Notes under the pieces: generated by a model
What the model saw: only the letters and a program-made list of their open reading frames with translations
The model's database searches: none
Told to the model about the DNA's origin: nothing
NCBI GenBank assembly: GCA_030748495.1
Contig: JASMLX010000018.1
Span: forward strand, 1 to 64,000
Reading direction: 5' to 3'
Source of the DNA: Candidatus Poribacteria bacterium
GTDB taxonomy: Bacteria > Poribacteria > WGA-4E > UBA9662
Length of the DNA: 64,000 nt
Program-made: the position numbers and the translations under genes
Shown: piece by piece, positions 20,491 through 29,489 of the stretch
How the letters are laid out: each line of letters begins with the position of its first letter
How positions within the stretch are numbered: position 1 is the first letter of the stretch

Positions 20491-21087
20491 TTATGATTGA
20501 CCCAAGACGTAAAGTGCGAAGCGGTTAATGACGATATTCTCGCCAAATTGGGCAATCGATTCTTTGACGATTTGGTCGATCGTTTTATTATTATCCCTAA
20601 TGAAAGTTTGTTCTAACAGGCAGACTTCGGTGTAAAACTTATCCAGACGGCCTTCAACGATTCTTCCAATAACATGATCAGGTTTTCCTTGAATATCGTC
20701 TTGCTGTTTTAGGATGTCTTTTTCGGAATCGATTACCTCCTGTGGCACCTCTTCCCGTTTGAGATACTTGGGTTTGGAAGCGGCAATTTGCATGGCAATA
20801 TTTTTTGCTAGGTCTTGGAATACATCTGTGCGAGCCACAAAGTCTGTTTCGCAGTTGATCTCGACTATTGCACCAACCCGATTTCCCGGATGAATATAGG
20901 ACACGATTATGCCCTCCGAAGCATCGCGAGAGCTTTTTAATTCCGACGCCTTTAGCCCCTTTTCCCGTAATAACTGGATTGCTTGGTCGACATCTCCGTC
21001 AACCTCTGTTAACGCTTTTTTACAATCCATCATACCGGCTCCCGTACGAGCTCTTAATTCGGCGACCATCTTGGCTGAAATCTTCAT
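20491..21087 (-). CDS. tsf: Translation elongation factor Ts, short form
   Basis: A 198-residue nucleotide-exchange factor for EF-Tu. The N-terminal UBA-like part reads VAELRARTGAGMMDCKKAL, then LREKGLKAS, and the core has IVEINCETDFVAR. It is much shorter than E. coli EF-Ts (283 residues) and resembles the short one-core form of Thermus. GGAGG precedes the ATG. It lies 41 bases downstream of rpsB, the usual partnership. Confidence 0.97.
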   Translation of the reverse strand: MKISAKMVAELRARTGAGMMDCKKALTEVDGDVDQAIQLLREKGLKASELKSSRDASEGIIVSYIHPGNRVGAIVEINCETDFVARTDVFQDLAKNIAMQIAASKPKYLKREEVPQEVIDSEKDILKQQDDIQGKPDHVIGRIVEGRLDKFYTEVCLLEQTFIRDNNKTIDQIVKESIAQFGENIVINRFALYVLGQS

Positions 21088-21128
21088 TGAAATTAAAAAA
21101 ACCTCCGTCAGTCTATTTTAGATCCATC

Positions 21129-21911
21129 TTATTCGCTATCCACCTGAGCTTCGACAACGGGCTGGCCGTCATCGGCTTCAATATTGCCCTCTTCTATTAC
21201 TTCCGCCTCATCTTCATCTCGTCCTTCTAGCGCTGTTCCTCGTCCTTCGACGACTGCATCGGCTAAAGCTCGACAGATAAGATTATTGGATCGAATGGCA
21301 TCGTCATTACCTGGAATTGGATAGTCAATCAGATCCGGGTCACAGTTGGTATCAACAATGGCGACGATTGGAATGCCCAGTTTTTTGGCTTCTAGAACTG
21401 TAATTTCTTCTTTGTTGGTGTCGGTGATTATAACTGCATTGGGTAATCCATCCATGGTTTTAATACCGGATAAGTTGTTATCCAATTTTTGCTTTTGGCG
21501 ACGCAGTTTCATTGCTTCTTTCTTGACAAAGTCATCTAGGGCACCACTGGCGTCGTCTTCTTCCAGTTTCTTCAACCGATCGATACTTTTGGAGATGGTA
21601 TCGTAGTTGGTTAGCATTCCGCCTAGCCAGCGTTGATTGACAAAGAACATTTGGCAGCGTTTAGCTTCCGTCTCTATGGCTTGTTGTGACTGTTTCTTAG
21701 TACCGACAAATAAGACCTTACCACCGTCAGCGACGGTTTGACGGATAAATTCGTAAGCGACTTCTAACAGTCGCAATGTTTTTTGGAGGTCTACAATATA
21801 GATCCCATTACGTTCAGCGAAAATGTACTTCGCCATTTTCGGATTCCACCGCCGCATTTGGTGGCCAAAATGAACACCTGCCTCCAACAGTTCTTTCATG
21901 GATACGTTCAA
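21129..21911 (-). CDS. rpsB: Small-subunit ribosomal protein uS2
   Basis: A 260-residue ribosomal protein. The start is TTG 21911, because AAGGAG lies 7 bases upstream; an ATG four codons later is less well placed. Motifs are [43 protein letters not shown], and [12 protein letters not shown] followed by [13 protein letters not shown]. An acidic C-terminal tail extends beyond the conserved fold. It is the first gene of the rpsB-tsf-frr-cdsA-dxr-rseP run. Confidence 0.98.
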   Translation of the reverse strand: MNVSMKELLEAGVHFGHQMRRWNPKMAKYIFAERNGIYIVDLQKTLRLLEVAYEFIRQTVADGGKVLFVGTKKQSQQAIETEAKRCQMFFVNQRWLGGMLTNYDTISKSIDRLKKLEEDDASGALDDFVKKEAMKLRRQKQKLDNNLSGIKTMDGLPNAVIITDTNKEEITVLEAKKLGIPIVAIVDTNCDPDLIDYPIPGNDDAIRSNNLICRALADAVVEGRGTALEGRDEDEAEVIEEGNIEADDGQPVVEAQVDSE

Positions 21912-22072
21912 AAGAGACTCCTTAACTCACAATGGGGTTATTCTTCAACTTAGCGAAGACAACCGCTTCCGTCAAGCCCAATTCTGACTCTTACTTCTGC
22001 TTCTAATTCAGTTTGCAAGAGACCCCAGAACAGATCGGGAAACGTGATTCTTGAATGGATAAACGAGTCGCA

Positions 22073-22102
22073 ACTATAACATATCGCTCTTTTTACTGTC
22101 AA
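22073..22102 (-). promoter_or_regulatory. Sigma-70-type promoter of the rpsB operon
   Basis: On the minus strand TTGACA (complement at 22097-22102) and TATAGT (complement at 22073-22078) are separated by 18 bases. It lies about 160 bases upstream of the rpsB start, leaving room for a leader. The -35 is a perfect consensus and the -10 differs by two positions. No other gene on this strand lies between it and rpsB. Confidence 0.65.
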
Positions 22103-22288
22103 ATCTGTTGCAACCGAGATCCAAGCCGTAATTCGTAAGGTAAAATGCAGGACAGTAGAATAATTAAAGGAAGTTTAAGGTTAACGTGCGTAAAGGGAAT
22201 TTTTCTCGATCAGGCCCGATCAAGGCCAACTAGGTGAGGGAGAGACTTTAATCCTGTGGGTGTGAGTTGTCGGAATCACATGTTATTT

Positions 22289-23020
22289 TTATTCAATCTC
22301 AACGAGAACAACTGTTACATTATCCATCCCACCATTTTCAAGGGCTTTCTGTATCAAGTTTGAGGCGCCAGCATCCAAATTCTCCGCCGTTTGAATTAAA
22401 GCTGCTATCTCCAAATCTGAAGTAATCATATCGTGTAATCCGTCAGTGCAAGCGAGCAGGATATCCCCAGGTTCTAGTTGGCATTCCCCACAATCAACGT
22501 CAATCACTGGTTCTAGACCAATCGCTTGACTAATGATATTCCGCTGCATATGCGTTCGTGCTTCGTCGAGTGAGATCTTCCCCATATCAACCATCTCTTG
22601 CACCAGAGAATGATCCTTCGTCAACTGCCGGATCTTATCCCGACGGATCAAGTAGATTCGGCTATCGCCAACATGGACGTAAAGTAGATGAGAGTCGGAT
22701 ACAAACCCAGCGGTTAATGTGGTTCCCATCCGCGTCTGAAAATCGTATAGATTAGCGTAAGTGTAGACCTTATCGTTAGCTTCTATGGCTAAGTTTTGCA
22801 ACAATGCTAGTCGACCTGCTTTATTACAGTTTGTTAGAGGGGCAGGCTGACTCAATCCTTGCTGAAAGATTGCGATAGTTGCTCGGCTAGCAATATCACC
22901 AGCATCTAACCCTCCCATGCCATCGGCAACCATGAAGAACCCAGTTTCTGAATCATAGTCAAAAGCATCTTCATTGCGGTCCCGCTGTTTGCCGACATTG
23001 GTTTGCGCCACAAATTTCAT
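22289..23020 (-). CDS. PP2C-type Ser/Thr protein phosphatase
   Basis: A 243-residue soluble phosphatase of the PPM/Stp1 kind that removes phosphate from Ser/Thr using two metal ions. Metal-site motifs are NEDAF near residue 16, MVADGMGGLDAGD near residue 32, VGDSRIYLIR, and LLACTDGLHDM; the final NGGMDNVTVVLV is also typical. Stp1 enzymes often oppose a Hanks-type kinase; the one kinase in this window is at 36511-37533, far away. It is downstream of, and transcribed toward, the rpsB promoter region on the same strand, but as a separate gene. Confidence 0.93.
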   Translation of the reverse strand: MKFVAQTNVGKQRDRNEDAFDYDSETGFFMVADGMGGLDAGDIASRATIAIFQQGLSQPAPLTNCNKAGRLALLQNLAIEANDKVYTYANLYDFQTRMGTTLTAGFVSDSHLLYVHVGDSRIYLIRRDKIRQLTKDHSLVQEMVDMGKISLDEARTHMQRNIISQAIGLEPVIDVDCGECQLEPGDILLACTDGLHDMITSDLEIAALIQTAENLDAGASNLIQKALENGGMDNVTVVLVEIE

Positions 23021-23368
23021 CTCGTCAAATCCTAATTTTAAATTTTACCTCGAGCGAAGACCTGCATTTTGCCCATGCCGGTTGAGTATCTGGTGTCATT
23101 TTGATGAACTGAACGCTAATATAGAATCAACGGTTTCAGAATCTCTGTCAGTCAGAGTTCAATTCACCCTATGGTTTGATAATCTGATAGTACAAGCGTA
23201 CGAGCGGACATATTCGTTCTTTGCCACCAGCAGTTCAAGACTACCTAGATCCGAATGTTCAACAGTCTTGCGTGCTGATTGAAGCGTGATGTAGAATATA
23301 GCGTTTTTTCTAAGGTAGTAAGTCGTTACCTATACATAACTTTCTTAGGGCTGTAGGACAAATTAAAG
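23021..23368. other. Divergent intergenic region
   Basis: This lies between the phosphatase (leftward) and lptF (rightward) and must hold promoters for both. No frame is coding. I could not pick a single convincing promoter. Confidence 0.4.
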
Positions 23369-24553
23369 TTGAGGATTTTAACCAAATATACACTTAAAGA
23401 ACTGATTCCCCCCTTTCTACTGTCATTGCTTTCTTTCACCTCGATGCTTTTGCTAGAAGAGATCTTCCGACTAACCAAATTATTCGTAAAGAAAGGGATT
23501 AGTCCCTTCTACCTGCTTGAGCTCTTAATCTATGTTCTACCCGCTACACTCGTCTTGACGATCCCAATGTCGACCTTAGTCGGGATTTTAGTCGGATTGG
23601 GACGATTTGCCACTGACAACGAAATCACTGCCATGAAAGCGCACGGCGTTGGGTTTCATCAACTGTTATGGCCGGTATTAGTGGTCTCCATCTGTATTTC
23701 CGCTTTCGACTTTTTTTTTATGGATTTTGCGTTACCACGTGGAAATCAGGCCTACTGGGCGTTGAAACGTGACATCAGTCGACGTAATCCGGCGGTTGTC
23801 CTGGAAGCTGGCACGGTTATGAGAGAATTAGAACGCGACGGTAAGATTTGGATGTTTGATTTTACCCATCCGGAAACAGGGGATCTCCAGAATGTCCGAG
23901 TGTGGGATGCCATTTGGTCAGGTCGTCCTCGTTTTGTTACCGCTACACATGCGCGTGTTGACTACGAAGAGGGGCGTGCATGGTTGAAATTATTTAATGG
24001 AAAAAGTTACGAATCCATCCCTGATGTTACTAATGCCAACGCTTTCCGTGTTACTTCGTTCAATCAAAATCGGATTTCACTTGATCTGACCGAAGATATT
24101 GAGCGTTCTAAAGCTAATACTAAACGGCCTAGAAGCATGACTATTAAAGATTTGCGTACTTATATTAACCAGGAACTTAAGCTGCAATCCAACAACGCCG
24201 ATAGCCGGTTTATGACAGACAAATTGCTTTATGCTGAAGTCGAGTACCACAAAAAATTTTCAATCCCTTTCGCTTGCATCGTCTTTAGCCTAATTGGTGT
24301 TCCGCTCGGATTAATTGTCCGAAAGAGTGGAAAGATGGTCGGCTTTGGCATTGGAAATGGTCTAATTTTGGTCTACTATCTGCTGTTGCAATTTGGTCAG
24401 AATACCGGACGGAGTGGCATCCTCAGCCCGGCCTTATCGATGTGGTTGCCCAATATTATCATTGGGTTGGGCGGGGTAGGCTTTCTCTTCTACTGGCTCT
24501 ACCAAGCCAATTTAATTGCCATTGGTTCGCCGCCTCCTAACGACAAACCGTGA
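23369..24553 (+). CDS. lptF: LptF/YjgP-type permease of LPS export
   Basis: A 394-residue inner-membrane protein with the YjgP/YjgQ fold: a membrane segment near the N terminus (LIPPFLLSLLSF), two more (LIYVLPATLVLTIPMS and LLWPVLVVSICISAF), a periplasmic beta-jellyroll part, and three C-terminal segments beginning IPFACIVFSLIGVPLGL. LptF and LptG form the channel of the ABC transporter that extracts lipopolysaccharide for transport to the outer membrane. The start is TTG 23369 (first in frame with MRILTKYTL); the stop overlaps lptG by 4 bases. lptB is not in the window. Confidence 0.9.
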   Translation: MRILTKYTLKELIPPFLLSLLSFTSMLLLEEIFRLTKLFVKKGISPFYLLELLIYVLPATLVLTIPMSTLVGILVGLGRFATDNEITAMKAHGVGFHQLLWPVLVVSICISAFDFFFMDFALPRGNQAYWALKRDISRRNPAVVLEAGTVMRELERDGKIWMFDFTHPETGDLQNVRVWDAIWSGRPRFVTATHARVDYEEGRAWLKLFNGKSYESIPDVTNANAFRVTSFNQNRISLDLTEDIERSKANTKRPRSMTIKDLRTYINQELKLQSNNADSRFMTDKLLYAEVEYHKKFSIPFACIVFSLIGVPLGLIVRKSGKMVGFGIGNGLILVYYLLLQFGQNTGRSGILSPALSMWLPNIIIGLGGVGFLFYWLYQANLIAIGSPPPNDKP

Positions 24554-25611
24554 ATACGCTTGACCGTTACATCCTCTGGGAGTATCTGCGGGCCTTCTTT
24601 TTGGCCATTACCTTCCTCTCTTTTTTGGTCATCATCGTTCGTCTTTTTGACAAGGACATTAAACAATTTGGTGACGAAACTACCTCTTGGGTTGCTTTTC
24701 AGATCATTCTGTTCCAAGCTCCCCGACGAATCCTTGAGATTGTTCCTGTCGCCAGTTTTCTGACCGCTTTCTTTTTATTGGGCCGAATGGTACAGAATAA
24801 CGAACTGATGGCTATGAAGTCAGCAGGGGTGAGTATCTACCGTATTGCAATGCCGATCTTTGTTTCGACTTTCTTCATTTGTCTCGGCTTTTCCATTTTC
24901 TATAATCGAATCGCTTCGCCCGCTTACCACATTGCCAGCAAACTCCAGCAAAAAATGCCGTTGCGAAGAAATCGAAACGTGGTCTTTGAAGGCATGAACG
25001 ACCGTCTCTTCTTCATTCTAAACCTGGATCTGGAAAACGAAAGCATTGATCGTATGACCATCTATGATTTTGATGAACAAGACCGGCTGGTTCAAGAGAT
25101 TTACGCTCAAACAACCCAATGGGGTATGGGAACATGGGAACTAAGGAACGGGTTTATCCGCCGATTTAATGAAGGGGCTGAAGTTGCCTTTGAGACTTTC
25201 GAGGCAAAAACTATCAACCGGATAGAAGACCCTGTACATTTAGCGCAGTATTCTAAAGATCTACGGAGTATGACCATCAAGGAACTCCAGCAACGAATCC
25301 GTTATAAGAAGAAGGCCAAACAATCGACCCGTCGAGAGTCGGTTAGAATGCATCACAAGATGGCCTATCCCTTTGCCGCCTTTGTGGTCGTCTTGATTGG
25401 TACACCGATCTCGATTCGGTTTGGAAGAGCCGGGTTCTTTGCTGGACTGGTGATTGCCTTTTTCCTAAACTTCATTTACTGGGGATTTTCTTTTGCGGTC
25501 TTCGAAGGTTTGAGCGAGAACGGTAAGCTAGATCCCTTCCTTGCTTGTTGGAGTGCCAATATTCTTTATGCTACCATTGGCGGAATCCTGCTGGTTACAA
25601 CGCCTAAGTAA
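24550..25611 (+). CDS. lptG: LptG/YjgQ-type permease of LPS export
   Basis: A 353-residue partner of LptF. It begins MNTLDRYILWEYLRAF, the usual opening of these proteins, has membrane segments at both ends and a periplasmic domain in the middle, and includes MKSAGVSIYRI, the cytoplasmic coupling helix contacted by the ATPase. The GTG start at 24550 overlaps the lptF stop (GTGA), so the two subunits are translated together. Assignment of F versus G rests on order and the N-terminal sequence and could be swapped. Confidence 0.9.
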   Translation: MNTLDRYILWEYLRAFFLAITFLSFLVIIVRLFDKDIKQFGDETTSWVAFQIILFQAPRRILEIVPVASFLTAFFLLGRMVQNNELMAMKSAGVSIYRIAMPIFVSTFFICLGFSIFYNRIASPAYHIASKLQQKMPLRRNRNVVFEGMNDRLFFILNLDLENESIDRMTIYDFDEQDRLVQEIYAQTTQWGMGTWELRNGFIRRFNEGAEVAFETFEAKTINRIEDPVHLAQYSKDLRSMTIKELQQRIRYKKKAKQSTRRESVRMHHKMAYPFAAFVVVLIGTPISIRFGRAGFFAGLVIAFFLNFIYWGFSFAVFEGLSENGKLDPFLACWSANILYATIGGILLVTTPK

Positions 25612-25629
25612 ATCCCACTACTAATAAGC

Positions 25630-26238
25630 ATGTCCGATGTACTGAATCGTCTTGGCAACCTGTTTTTTTCGCTCAGAAGTTATACCCCAATTCCACTAAT
25701 TCTGATAGCCTTCATCTATCACCAATTTCGTCTGCCACTGGTTATTATTGGTGTCCTAATCCTGATTATTGGTGAGATGATTCGAGGGTGGGCAGTTGGA
25801 TATGCTGGCGGGCGAACCCGAACACGGACGATCAATTCGGCTAGAAACCTAGTTACAACTGGCCCTTATGCCTATACTCGAAATCCACTCTATCTGGGGA
25901 ATTTGCTGATCAGTTCCGGCATCTGCTTTGTTGCGGGGGTACTCTGGTTGTTACCTGTTTTATGGATTTTATTCCTTCTGCAATATATTCCGATTATCAT
26001 CACCGAAGAACAGTTTTTAGCGCAGACCTATGATCAATTGTATCAATCCTATTTAACGGCCGTCCCAAGATTTGGACTTCGATTTTCCCCATATCCCAAA
26101 CGCTCTTCTCACGATTTTTCTCTCCGACGCGCGCTTAAGAGCGAAAAACGAACCTTGATGGCCATTGGCTTGTTAATGACGCTGTTACTCGGATTTGAAT
26201 TGGTGAATTGCATCTTCAGCCAATCTGTGTTAAACTAG
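25630..26238 (+). CDS. ICMT-like / phospholipid methyltransferase family membrane protein
   Basis: A 202-residue membrane protein with about four to five hydrophobic segments and the family's SAM-binding signature GPYAYTRNPLYLGN near residue 77, followed by EEQFLAQTYDQLYQSYL, a conserved acidic motif. Bacterial members methylate lipids or small molecules; the substrate is not known. It follows lptG by 18 bases, so it is probably in the same operon, which hints at an envelope lipid substrate. A final hydrophobic segment (about residues 175-195) is a C-terminal addition after the catalytic part. Confidence 0.82.
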   Translation: MSDVLNRLGNLFFSLRSYTPIPLILIAFIYHQFRLPLVIIGVLILIIGEMIRGWAVGYAGGRTRTRTINSARNLVTTGPYAYTRNPLYLGNLLISSGICFVAGVLWLLPVLWILFLLQYIPIIITEEQFLAQTYDQLYQSYLTAVPRFGLRFSPYPKRSSHDFSLRRALKSEKRTLMAIGLLMTLLLGFELVNCIFSQSVLN

Positions 26239-26265
26239 CCAAAACTTCAGGGAGCGTGGTTTCCC

Positions 26266-27024
26266 GTGTGTCGAAAACTATTATCCCACCTACGGTTTAT
26301 TGGCTTAGCCCTAAGCTTAGTTGTCCTTTTCGGCTGTGGTGCGAAGCCCAAGATTGAGTTTTATTTAGAGCCAACTTCTGGCGCTCAAATCAACGCAGAA
26401 ATCGATTCCGAAACTGGTACTATTACGGTGATCCAAAAAGGGGTTCAAATCTCGCTAGAGCCGTTAGATGAAGTTGAGCTTTTTGACCTAACCAAAGGGA
26501 GCGAGGTTAATCCTTACTTGCACATTGGTCGCTGGGGCAAAGTAGATCCGTTATATACAATCTTTGAGATTCTGGTCTATAATGCAGAACATCCACGAGT
26601 TATGGTTGGCGAGTCAGTGGTTTTAATTGATGACCGAGGTAATCAGTATGCTTCACTGACCTATGACTATTTTAGAGATCTATATGCAAATAGTCGTACT
26701 ACTACGACCTATCAACGGAGTTACTATCACCCTTATAGCTACTATGCCCCTTATTCGCGTTATTATCCAACTTACTCTCGCCGCCAGCGCAATTCACCTG
26801 TGGCTAAAAATGCACGTTTAATTGTTCGAGATACGATTTTCGATGGGGGACAGATTTTCCCCGGCGGTAAACGGGTTGGCTTTCTGGTCTTTGATCGTCT
26901 ACCCGATGATACAAAAGACCTGGAGGTTATTGTCCCACGAGTGGTGGTCGTTGATGAATCAGACCAAACTAGTGAAATCGACTTCCGGTTCGACTTTCAA
27001 CAAAAAGTTACAGTTGAGAATTAA
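26266..27024 (+). CDS. Lipoprotein with Tyr-rich segment, function unknown
   Basis: A 252-residue protein starting at GTG 26266 (AGGGAG upstream) with a lipoprotein signal ending VVLFGCGAK, so Cys near residue 25 should be lipidated. The mature part has a beta-rich opening (KIEFYLEPTSG), a Tyr-rich stretch around residues 145-170 (SYYHPYSYYAPYSRYYPTYS), and a C-terminal region with GGKRVGFLVFDRLPD, which suggests a DUF4352-like or Ig-like fold, without certainty. It follows the methyltransferase gene by 27 bases and may be the last gene of the lptFG operon. Confidence 0.7.
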   Translation: MCRKLLSHLRFIGLALSLVVLFGCGAKPKIEFYLEPTSGAQINAEIDSETGTITVIQKGVQISLEPLDEVELFDLTKGSEVNPYLHIGRWGKVDPLYTIFEILVYNAEHPRVMVGESVVLIDDRGNQYASLTYDYFRDLYANSRTTTTYQRSYYHPYSYYAPYSRYYPTYSRRQRNSPVAKNARLIVRDTIFDGGQIFPGGKRVGFLVFDRLPDDTKDLEVIVPRVVVVDESDQTSEIDFRFDFQQKVTVEN

Positions 27025-27228
27025 GACCCTGCCTATCATAAGGTCTGTTATTACGTCACCGCATATAAAAAGGTCTTCTACTTTATCTTTCATATTCCCA
27101 CTATTATGAACGTCTATTTTCAAAACAATATCATTTTAACTTTAGGCTTTAGGTTGGCCAAATTAAAAGGTTCTGATTGAGGGCCAGTCCCATATGCAAG
27201 AAATTTTTTGACGATCTGGAGTATACTT

Positions 27229-28452
27229 ATGAAACAACAAACACTGATTGAAACAGCCCCCTACCGAGCTCTATGCCGATTAGAGATTGGACATATCTGC
27301 TCGGCCTTGAGATCGAGCTTGGTCTTGCTACTCATTTTCTCTGCAGCATTTTTGCTAACAGCCCAAGAAGCTGAGGCAGCTAAAACCATTAAAGTAGCCG
27401 TGGCTGGGCCGTTCACTGGTAGCGTGGCAGCTTTTGGAGAGATGATTAAGAAGGGCGCTCAACTACGAGCTAAAGAAATCAATGGCAATGGTGGAATCAA
27501 TAGCAAAGAACTCGAACTGATTTTTGAAGACGATACTGGTAAGGATAAAGAGGCTAGTCTAGTAGCAACGCGAATTGCCTCCAACAAGAAGATTTTAGCG
27601 GTCGTCGGTCACTTTAATAGCTCCTGTTCCTTAGCCGGTAAACCTATCTACAAGCGAAACCGAATCGTAGAACTATCCCCTGGTTCCACCAACGTCAACG
27701 TTTGCAAAGGCAGCGACTACACCTTTCGCAACTTGTATCGAGATGATTTTCAAGGATCTTTTTCAGCCAAGTATATCAAAGGTGTTTTAACCGATGTTAA
27801 AACTGTAGCTGTCTTTTTCGACAATGATGACTATGGCCGCGGTCTAAGAGACAGTTTCAAGCAATCGGCCGAAAAAGCTGGCTTGGCAATTGTGGCAGAC
27901 GAAGCCTACGACCGTGATACTACTGACTATAAAGCTCAATTGACCAAAATCAAGTCTGCTAGTCCAGACCTGATTTTTATCGCCGGGCTCTATAGCCAAG
28001 CGGGGCTCATCCTTTCACAAGCCCGTGAGTCTGGTATCACGGCACAATTCTTCGGGGCAGATGGGGTTGATTCCCCCAAGTTACTGGAAATCGCGGGTGA
28101 GGCCGCTAATGGGATCTACATCACAACCCCCTTTATTTTCGGTTTGGAAGGCAACGAAGAGGCTCAACGGGTAGCCATTGCTTTTGAACAAGAGTTTGGT
28201 AAAGCACCCGATACCTGGGCAGCTTTAACCTACGATGCAGTTGGCATGATTGTAGAAGCTATCGAGAAGAGAGGTGAAAGTCGGAAAGCTATCCGAGATC
28301 ACCTGGGATCTTTGACCTCACCAGAAAAAGGGTACCAAGGTATCACCGGCTTAACATACTTTGACGAGAACGGTGACTGCTTGAAGCCGGCCTACGTTAA
28401 GCAAGTTGTCAACGGCAAATTTGTTGCTGCTAAAGTGCAGTTCCTAGACTAA
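27229..28452 (+). CDS. livJ: Branched-chain amino acid ABC importer, substrate-binding protein
   Basis: A 407-residue periplasmic binding protein (type 1 fold, LivJ/LivK family). The start at ATG 27229 follows GGAG; the signal peptide has a hydrophobic core LVLLLIFSAAFLL and likely cleavage near AEA. The mature domain starts KTIKVAVAGPFTGSVA and has the ligand-loop AVVGHFNSSCSLAG. The signal peptide has an unusually long N-region of about 30 residues. It heads a five-gene run (28523-32029) encoding both permeases and both ATPases. Substrates are probably Leu, Ile and Val, but related systems carry amides or other amino acids. Confidence 0.93.
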   Translation: MKQQTLIETAPYRALCRLEIGHICSALRSSLVLLLIFSAAFLLTAQEAEAAKTIKVAVAGPFTGSVAAFGEMIKKGAQLRAKEINGNGGINSKELELIFEDDTGKDKEASLVATRIASNKKILAVVGHFNSSCSLAGKPIYKRNRIVELSPGSTNVNVCKGSDYTFRNLYRDDFQGSFSAKYIKGVLTDVKTVAVFFDNDDYGRGLRDSFKQSAEKAGLAIVADEAYDRDTTDYKAQLTKIKSASPDLIFIAGLYSQAGLILSQARESGITAQFFGADGVDSPKLLEIAGEAANGIYITTPFIFGLEGNEEAQRVAIAFEQEFGKAPDTWAALTYDAVGMIVEAIEKRGESRKAIRDHLGSLTSPEKGYQGITGLTYFDENGDCLKPAYVKQVVNGKFVAAKVQFLD

Positions 28453-28467
28453 TTTCAATCCCCGAAA

Positions 28468-28483
28468 AGGTATTTATATACCT
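28468..28483 (+). promoter_or_regulatory. Hairpin between livJ and livH, probable attenuator
   Basis: AGGTAT and ATACCT form a 6-base stem with a 4-base loop. Outer GAAA and TTTC extend the pairing with one bulge. It sits 15 bases after the livJ stop and could cause partial termination or protect the livJ end of the message, matching the need for more binding protein than permease. Confidence 0.45.
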
Positions 28484-28522
28484 CTTTCCCCACGCAAAAC
28501 ACCTGTCTGTATTCTCCCTCAA

Positions 28523-29413
28523 GTGACACTATTCTTGGAACAAATCGTCAATGGTCTCGTATTGGGCGGGATCTATGCGTTGATTGCTGTAGGGTATACC
28601 ATGGTCTATGGCGTGATCCAGCTTATAAATTTCGCTCATGGTGAGATCTTTATGTTCGGCGCTTACTTCACCTTTCTCTGCTTGGCTGTGTTGAAGTTTC
28701 CACTCTGGCTGGCAGTATTGGCTAGCATTCTGCTCTGCGCCTTGATGGGAGTGGTTATAGATCTGATTGCGTATCGACCTTTGAGAAACGCGCCCCGACT
28801 CTCGGCTCTGATAACCGCCATCGGGATTTCCCTGATCCTGCAGAATTTGGCCCGTATGATCTGGGGAGCTGAGCCTCGCCGAGACTTAGCCAACGCTAAA
28901 TCGGCCTTTTTGTCTCAAACCGTCATTATTCCAGGTGGTGCGCAACTCTCTTACCTCGACCTGTCGATCATCATTCTAGCCATCTTGCTGATGGTTGGGC
29001 TCAACCGTTTGATTTCTCTGACTCGGATCGGTAAGGCTATGCGAGCTTGTGCACAAGACAAAATGGCGGCTAGTCTGATGGGAATAGATACTAATCGTGT
29101 AATTGGAGCCACATTTGCTATCGGATCTGCACTCGGTGCGGTGGCAGGCATAATGGTTGGAATGCGCGAGACAATCGAACCTACGATGGGATACTATAAA
29201 GGGGTGGCGGCTTTTGCGGCTGCCGTATTAGGGGGAATCGGCAACATCACCGGAGCGATGCTGGGTGGAGTGGTTCTCGGTATTGCTGAGGTCCTGGGCG
29301 CTGGTTATATTTCCTCAGGCTATCGGGTTGCCATTTCCTATATTCTGATGATTTTGGTTATCGTCTTTCGTCCCGCCGGTTTACTTGGACGTGCCAGCGC
29401 CAAACGGGCTTAA
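28523..29413 (+). CDS. livH: Branched-chain amino acid ABC importer, permease LivH
   Basis: A 296-residue inner-membrane permease. It starts at GTG 28523 and opens with the family's GLVLGGIYALIAVGYTMVYGVIQLINFAHGE; several membrane segments follow, then the coupling-helix region RIGKAMRACAQDKMAASLMGID and a Gly-rich end (AVLGGIGNITGAMLGG). The sequence is strongly typical. Confidence 0.95.
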   Translation: MTLFLEQIVNGLVLGGIYALIAVGYTMVYGVIQLINFAHGEIFMFGAYFTFLCLAVLKFPLWLAVLASILLCALMGVVIDLIAYRPLRNAPRLSALITAIGISLILQNLARMIWGAEPRRDLANAKSAFLSQTVIIPGGAQLSYLDLSIIILAILLMVGLNRLISLTRIGKAMRACAQDKMAASLMGIDTNRVIGATFAIGSALGAVAGIMVGMRETIEPTMGYYKGVAAFAAAVLGGIGNITGAMLGGVVLGIAEVLGAGYISSGYRVAISYILMILVIVFRPAGLLGRASAKRA

Positions 29414-29489
29414 CCAGCCTGGTCCTACAGATGTCGCTTCGCTAACCTTGTTCCCAACCTCGTTGGAGTAGATACCCCGCTGACAAGCT

